Source: Conidiobolus incongruus B7586
Taxonomy: Eukaryota > Entomophthoromycota > Entomophthoromycetes > Entomophthorales > Conidiobolaceae
Direction of reading: 5' to 3'
NCBI GenBank assembly: GCA_000697335.1
Contig: JNEM01014972.1
Coordinates: 1 to 10,033 of the forward strand
DNA length: 10,033 nt
Shown here: positions 7,922 to 10,033 of the stretch, piece by piece
How positions within the stretch are numbered: the stretch's first letter is position 1
Layout of the letters: every line of letters begins with the position of its first letter
The notes under the pieces: generated by a model
Database searches by the model: none
What the model saw: only the letters and a program-made list of their open reading frames with translations
What the model was told of the DNA's origin: nothing
Position numbers and translations under genes: made by a program

Positions 7922-9233
7922 CCTTGAATTTGAAATAATGGGAAATTTTTTAATTTCTGATTTTTCAAACATATTATTAGTTTGAAATGAATAAATATAT
8001 ACAAAGTTAATAGGAAATTATATATTTTTAATATATATATATATATATATATATTAGTTTATTGGATTAAAAAATTAACTTTTTAAAATTAGTTATTTAA
8101 TTTAATTATTCTTAAACCAAATAGTGATCATCAAAAGTTTTTTATTTTGGTATCAGTAAAACTTAACCATAAACCCTCTAAAATTATTCAAAATTTACAA
8201 GCAGCTTTTGGTAATGAAGCATTATCTAAATTAACAATTTATTGGTGGGTAAATTACTTTAAGGCTGGGAGAGAAACTATTCAAAACCTGCTAAAATCTA
8301 AAAAACCAACTTCAACTGTTACTCTTTCAATTGTAAATAGAGTGAAAAAATATATTGAAAAGCACCCTTTTATTTCAGCTAGAGAATTATCTAAGCACTT
8401 TAATATTAGTTTTACAAGTATTTTATATATTTTAAAGTTTAAACTAGAATTAATAAATAAAAATGTAAAATAAGTACCTTATAATTTAACTTAAGCTTAA
8501 AAAAAAGCTAGAGTAGCTATTGCTAAACAAAACCTATTGAAATATTACTAGAAGCCTAAACTTTTACAGCAAATAATTTCAATTGATGAATCTTGGATCC
8601 TTATGTATAATCCTTTACTAAAACACAAATCAAGATGCTGGATTAAGCTAAATCAACCCCCTCTACAAATCCCTTTAAATAAGCACTTTGTTAATAAGTG
8701 AATATTAATTATTACAATGGATTATAATGGTATATGCTATTCTTATTTAGTTCCTAAAGGAAAATCAATTAATAGTAAATTATATATTGCTTTTTTAATT
8801 AAAAGTATTTCTAATTGGTGTTCTCAATATAATTTGAGAAGACCTATTATTTTACATGATAATTCTAAAATACATAAATCTAAAGCTATAAAAAATTTTC
8901 TAATTAAAAATAACTGGAAAGAACTACCACATCTAGTATATTCCCCTGATTATAACCTATGTGATTATAATTGCTTTAGGTAATTAAAAAACCAGCTTAC
9001 AAGAAAGAAAATTTCTGCAGGAAAATTTAACTGGTTTGTGAAACATCAAATTTTAGTCCTTAATAAAAAGAACTCTTTTTTAGGTGTTAGAAGTTTGCCA
9101 AAAGTATGGCAAAAAGTTATTAATAATAAAAGAAACTATTAAATTTATATTATATATTTATTTTTATATATCATATATTCAAATGTTTATTTATTTTTAA
9201 TTGCAAAAAATTCCCATTATTAAAAATGCAGAG
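7922..9233 (+). mobile_element. Mariner 3: full-length mariner-type element
   Basis: The 5' terminal repeat (7922-7951: CCTTGAATTTGAAATAATGG, then GAAATTTTTT) and the 3' terminal repeat (about 9203-9233, core AAAAAATTCCCATTATT) are inverse. TA flanks both ends (7920-7921 and 9234-9235). The length is 1312 bp. The leader holds an alternating AT run of 24 bp at 8031-8054 (12 bp in mariner 2), a slippage site and a good TA target for other Tc1/mariner insertions. Confidence 0.92.
8108..9142 (+). pseudogene. Mariner transposase pseudogene (copy 3): in frame, six stops
   Basis: From the position homologous to mariner 2's ATG (ATT here) to TAA at 9140-9142 is exactly 345 codons with no frameshift, the normal size of mariner transposase. 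The N-terminal DNA-binding part reads IIQNLQAAFGNEALSKL and WWVNYFKAGRETIQNL, followed by a second helix-turn-helix around FISARELSKHFNIS. The catalytic Asp codons are all present (about 160 in SIDESW, 251 in ILHDNS, 286 in LCDYNCF, spacing 34). The stops are at residues 122 (TAA, Trp before VPYNLT), 129 and 131 (TAA, LT*A*KKARV), 148 (TAG), 198 (TGA, CAA in mariner 1) and 292 (TAA, CAA in mariner 1). Open stretches at 8147-8473 and 8717-8983 are pieces of this one gene. The protein should not be made whole. Confidence 0.92.
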
Positions 9234-9235
9234 TA

Positions 9236-9578
9236 ATAAGATTTGAAAAAAATAAATAAAATAATATAAAGAATTATTATTAGTTATTTGATTATATTTA
9301 ATAGTTTTTTTACTATTATTATATAATTTTATTGATATAGTACTATTAAGATATAAATGAAAACTTAATGAAAGTAATATAATATAGAAATATATTCAAA
9401 GTATAATTAATCTTTAAACTAAGATAAGTCACTAATATATTAGGATCTATATTAGGTAGTTTTAATATGTTTTAATATTATTAGAGTATAGTTTTATTTT
9501 GAATATAATATAAAAATACGAAATAATAAAAATTAAAAGAATAAAATGGCTAAATATATTGAATAATTTAATATTATA
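9236..9578. other. A+T-rich spacer between mariner 3 and Tc1 D
   Basis: No coding frame, RNA gene or similarity to the two transposon families is visible. It holds the third CpG of the window (9519-9520). Confidence 0.5.
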
Positions 9579-9580
9579 TA

Positions 9581-9795
9581 TATATGCCTGTAAAATTAGA
9601 TTATAAAATCAAAATTATTTATATATTTTTTATTATATTAAATCATTCATAATTAAATAAATTTAAATTAAAATATACAGTTTATATATTTTAATTGACT
9701 ACAACTAACTATATTCAATTATATTTTATTATTTACTGGTTAATATATCAAAACCTAAAATTTAACCAAGATAAGTTATAAATTTTGAGATTTAA
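9581..9795. repeat. Left terminal inverted repeat of Tc1 D
   Basis: The inner and outer direct repeats lie about 180 bp apart, as in Tc1 B, and share GTTATAAA-type cores (the outer one is mutated to ATTATAAA). It is the fourth element in the window to show this arrangement. Confidence 0.75.
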
Positions 9796-9895
9796 AAGTT
9801 AAAGGGATATAAATAATAAAATATATATATATCTTTTTTGTTATATTATATATATAATATTACAATTAACTTAATGCTTTTAAATTAATATTATA

Positions 9896-10033
9896 ATAGT
9901 TAAAACTATCAATAATAAAGTTTATTATTATATTAATTAACTTTATAATGAAAATAAATCAACTTACATAATTACTAAAATTACTTATATGATTTAATTT
10001 ATTATATATAGGGCTATCTAAAACAATATTAAA
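9896..10033 (+). pseudogene. Tc1 transposase remnant (copy D), N-terminal 46 codons
   Basis: The frame aligned to Tc1 C starts at ATA 9896 and reads IVKTINNKVYYYIN-LYNENKSTYIIT. This aligns without gaps to the helix-turn-helix of C (INQLYNENKTTYEIA). TAA replaces Gln after YIN and appears again in MI*FII and AI*NN within these 46 codons, so this copy is also dead. The catalytic part lies beyond the right edge. Confidence 0.75.

Larger units (their letters stand above)
9581..10033 (+). mobile_element. Tc1 D: left end of another Tc1-type element, runs off the window
   Basis: The outer terminal block (about 9581-9615, containing TTATAAAATCAAAATTATTT) and the inner block (about 9762-9795, containing AACCAAGATAAGTTATAAAT) match the left repeat of Tc1 B in order and spacing. 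The outermost 12 or so bases are diverged, so the exact start is approximate. The repeat is closest to that of Tc1 C. The N-terminal transposase coding remnant begins at about 9896. Confidence 0.82.

Noticed and set aside
8031-8054. Alternating AT run as a functional regulatory element or origin
   Set aside because: It varies in length between mariner copies (12 versus 24 bp) and is best explained as a microsatellite in the element's leader.
8147-8983. Two open frames (8147-8473 and 8717-8983) as separate genes
   Set aside because: Both lie in the single 345-codon frame of mariner 3, separated only by point-mutation stops. The TTG at 8147 is internal, since the likely start is at 8108.
657-9142. 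Ciliate-type genetic code (TAA/TAG as Gln), which would open most transposase frames
   Set aside because: Mariner 1 has eight Gln codons, all CAA/CAG, and no TAA or TAG in 187 codons. Many stops sit at Trp positions where another copy has TGG, which Gln reassignment does not explain. TGA also occurs in mariner 2 and 3. The idea is not fully excluded, but it fits worse than hypermutation under the standard code.
1-10033. Organellar or bacterial origin (AT-rich mitochondrial DNA, or IS630-type insertion sequences)
   Set aside because: There are no tRNA, rRNA or respiratory genes. The transposases have eukaryotic mariner DD34D and Tc1 DD34E signatures with TA targets and long terminal repeats. 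The density of decayed nested copies fits nuclear heterochromatin.
1-10033. CRISPR array or other short regularly spaced repeats
   Set aside because: The repeats present are transposon termini at transposon-length spacing, plus one 19-bp tandem duplication. No repeat-spacer pattern is visible.

Overview
This window looks like an extremely A+T-rich, gene-poor transposon graveyard from a eukaryotic nuclear genome. I find no host gene, tRNA, rRNA or CRISPR array. Everything recognisable is a cut-and-paste DNA transposon of the Tc1/mariner superfamily, in two families. Mariner-type elements (about 1.3 kb, transposase of 344 codons, DD34D triad) are present as copies 1, 2 and 3 plus one 5' terminal scrap. 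Tc1-type elements (about 1.57 kb, transposase of about 338 codons, DD34E triad, long terminal inverted repeats with paired direct repeats) are present as copies A, B, C and D.

Layout, left to right. Mariner 1 (1-654, 5' part off the left edge) lies inside Tc1 A, whose remaining right part is 657-1614. Tc1 C (1619-3184, minus strand) follows tail-to-tail, separated from A only by TATA. Next to C's right end is a 119-bp minus-strand scrap of a mariner 5' end (3187-3305). After a short spacer comes mariner 2 (3414-4717, plus strand), so two mariner 5' ends face each other. Then come an A+T-rich spacer, Tc1 B (5135-6705, plus, both ends and TA target duplication visible), a 1.2-kb unexplained A+T-rich stretch, mariner 3 (7922-9233, plus, both ends), another spacer, and the left end of Tc1 D (9581 to beyond the window).

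How the copies died is the main story. In the Tc1 copies the in-frame stops fall at Gln and Trp positions. Other copies keep CAA or TGG at several of these sites. Catalytic Asp and Glu codons have become Asn and Lys. This is strand-symmetric C-to-T change, and stops are TAA/TAG rather than TGA, as expected if CpA/TpG is the preferred target. That pattern resembles fungal repeat-induced point mutation (RIP), so an AT-rich heterochromatin block of a fungus is my leading guess. The species is not identifiable, and general AT-drift of methylated repeats in another eukaryote remains possible. Mariner 1 is the exception: its visible 187 codons are open in the standard code with all three catalytic Asp present, so it is the youngest copy and the only possibly functional gene here.

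No pathway is encoded. The interactions seen are insertions of elements into or beside one another, and signs that defective mariner copies were moved by transposase made elsewhere.
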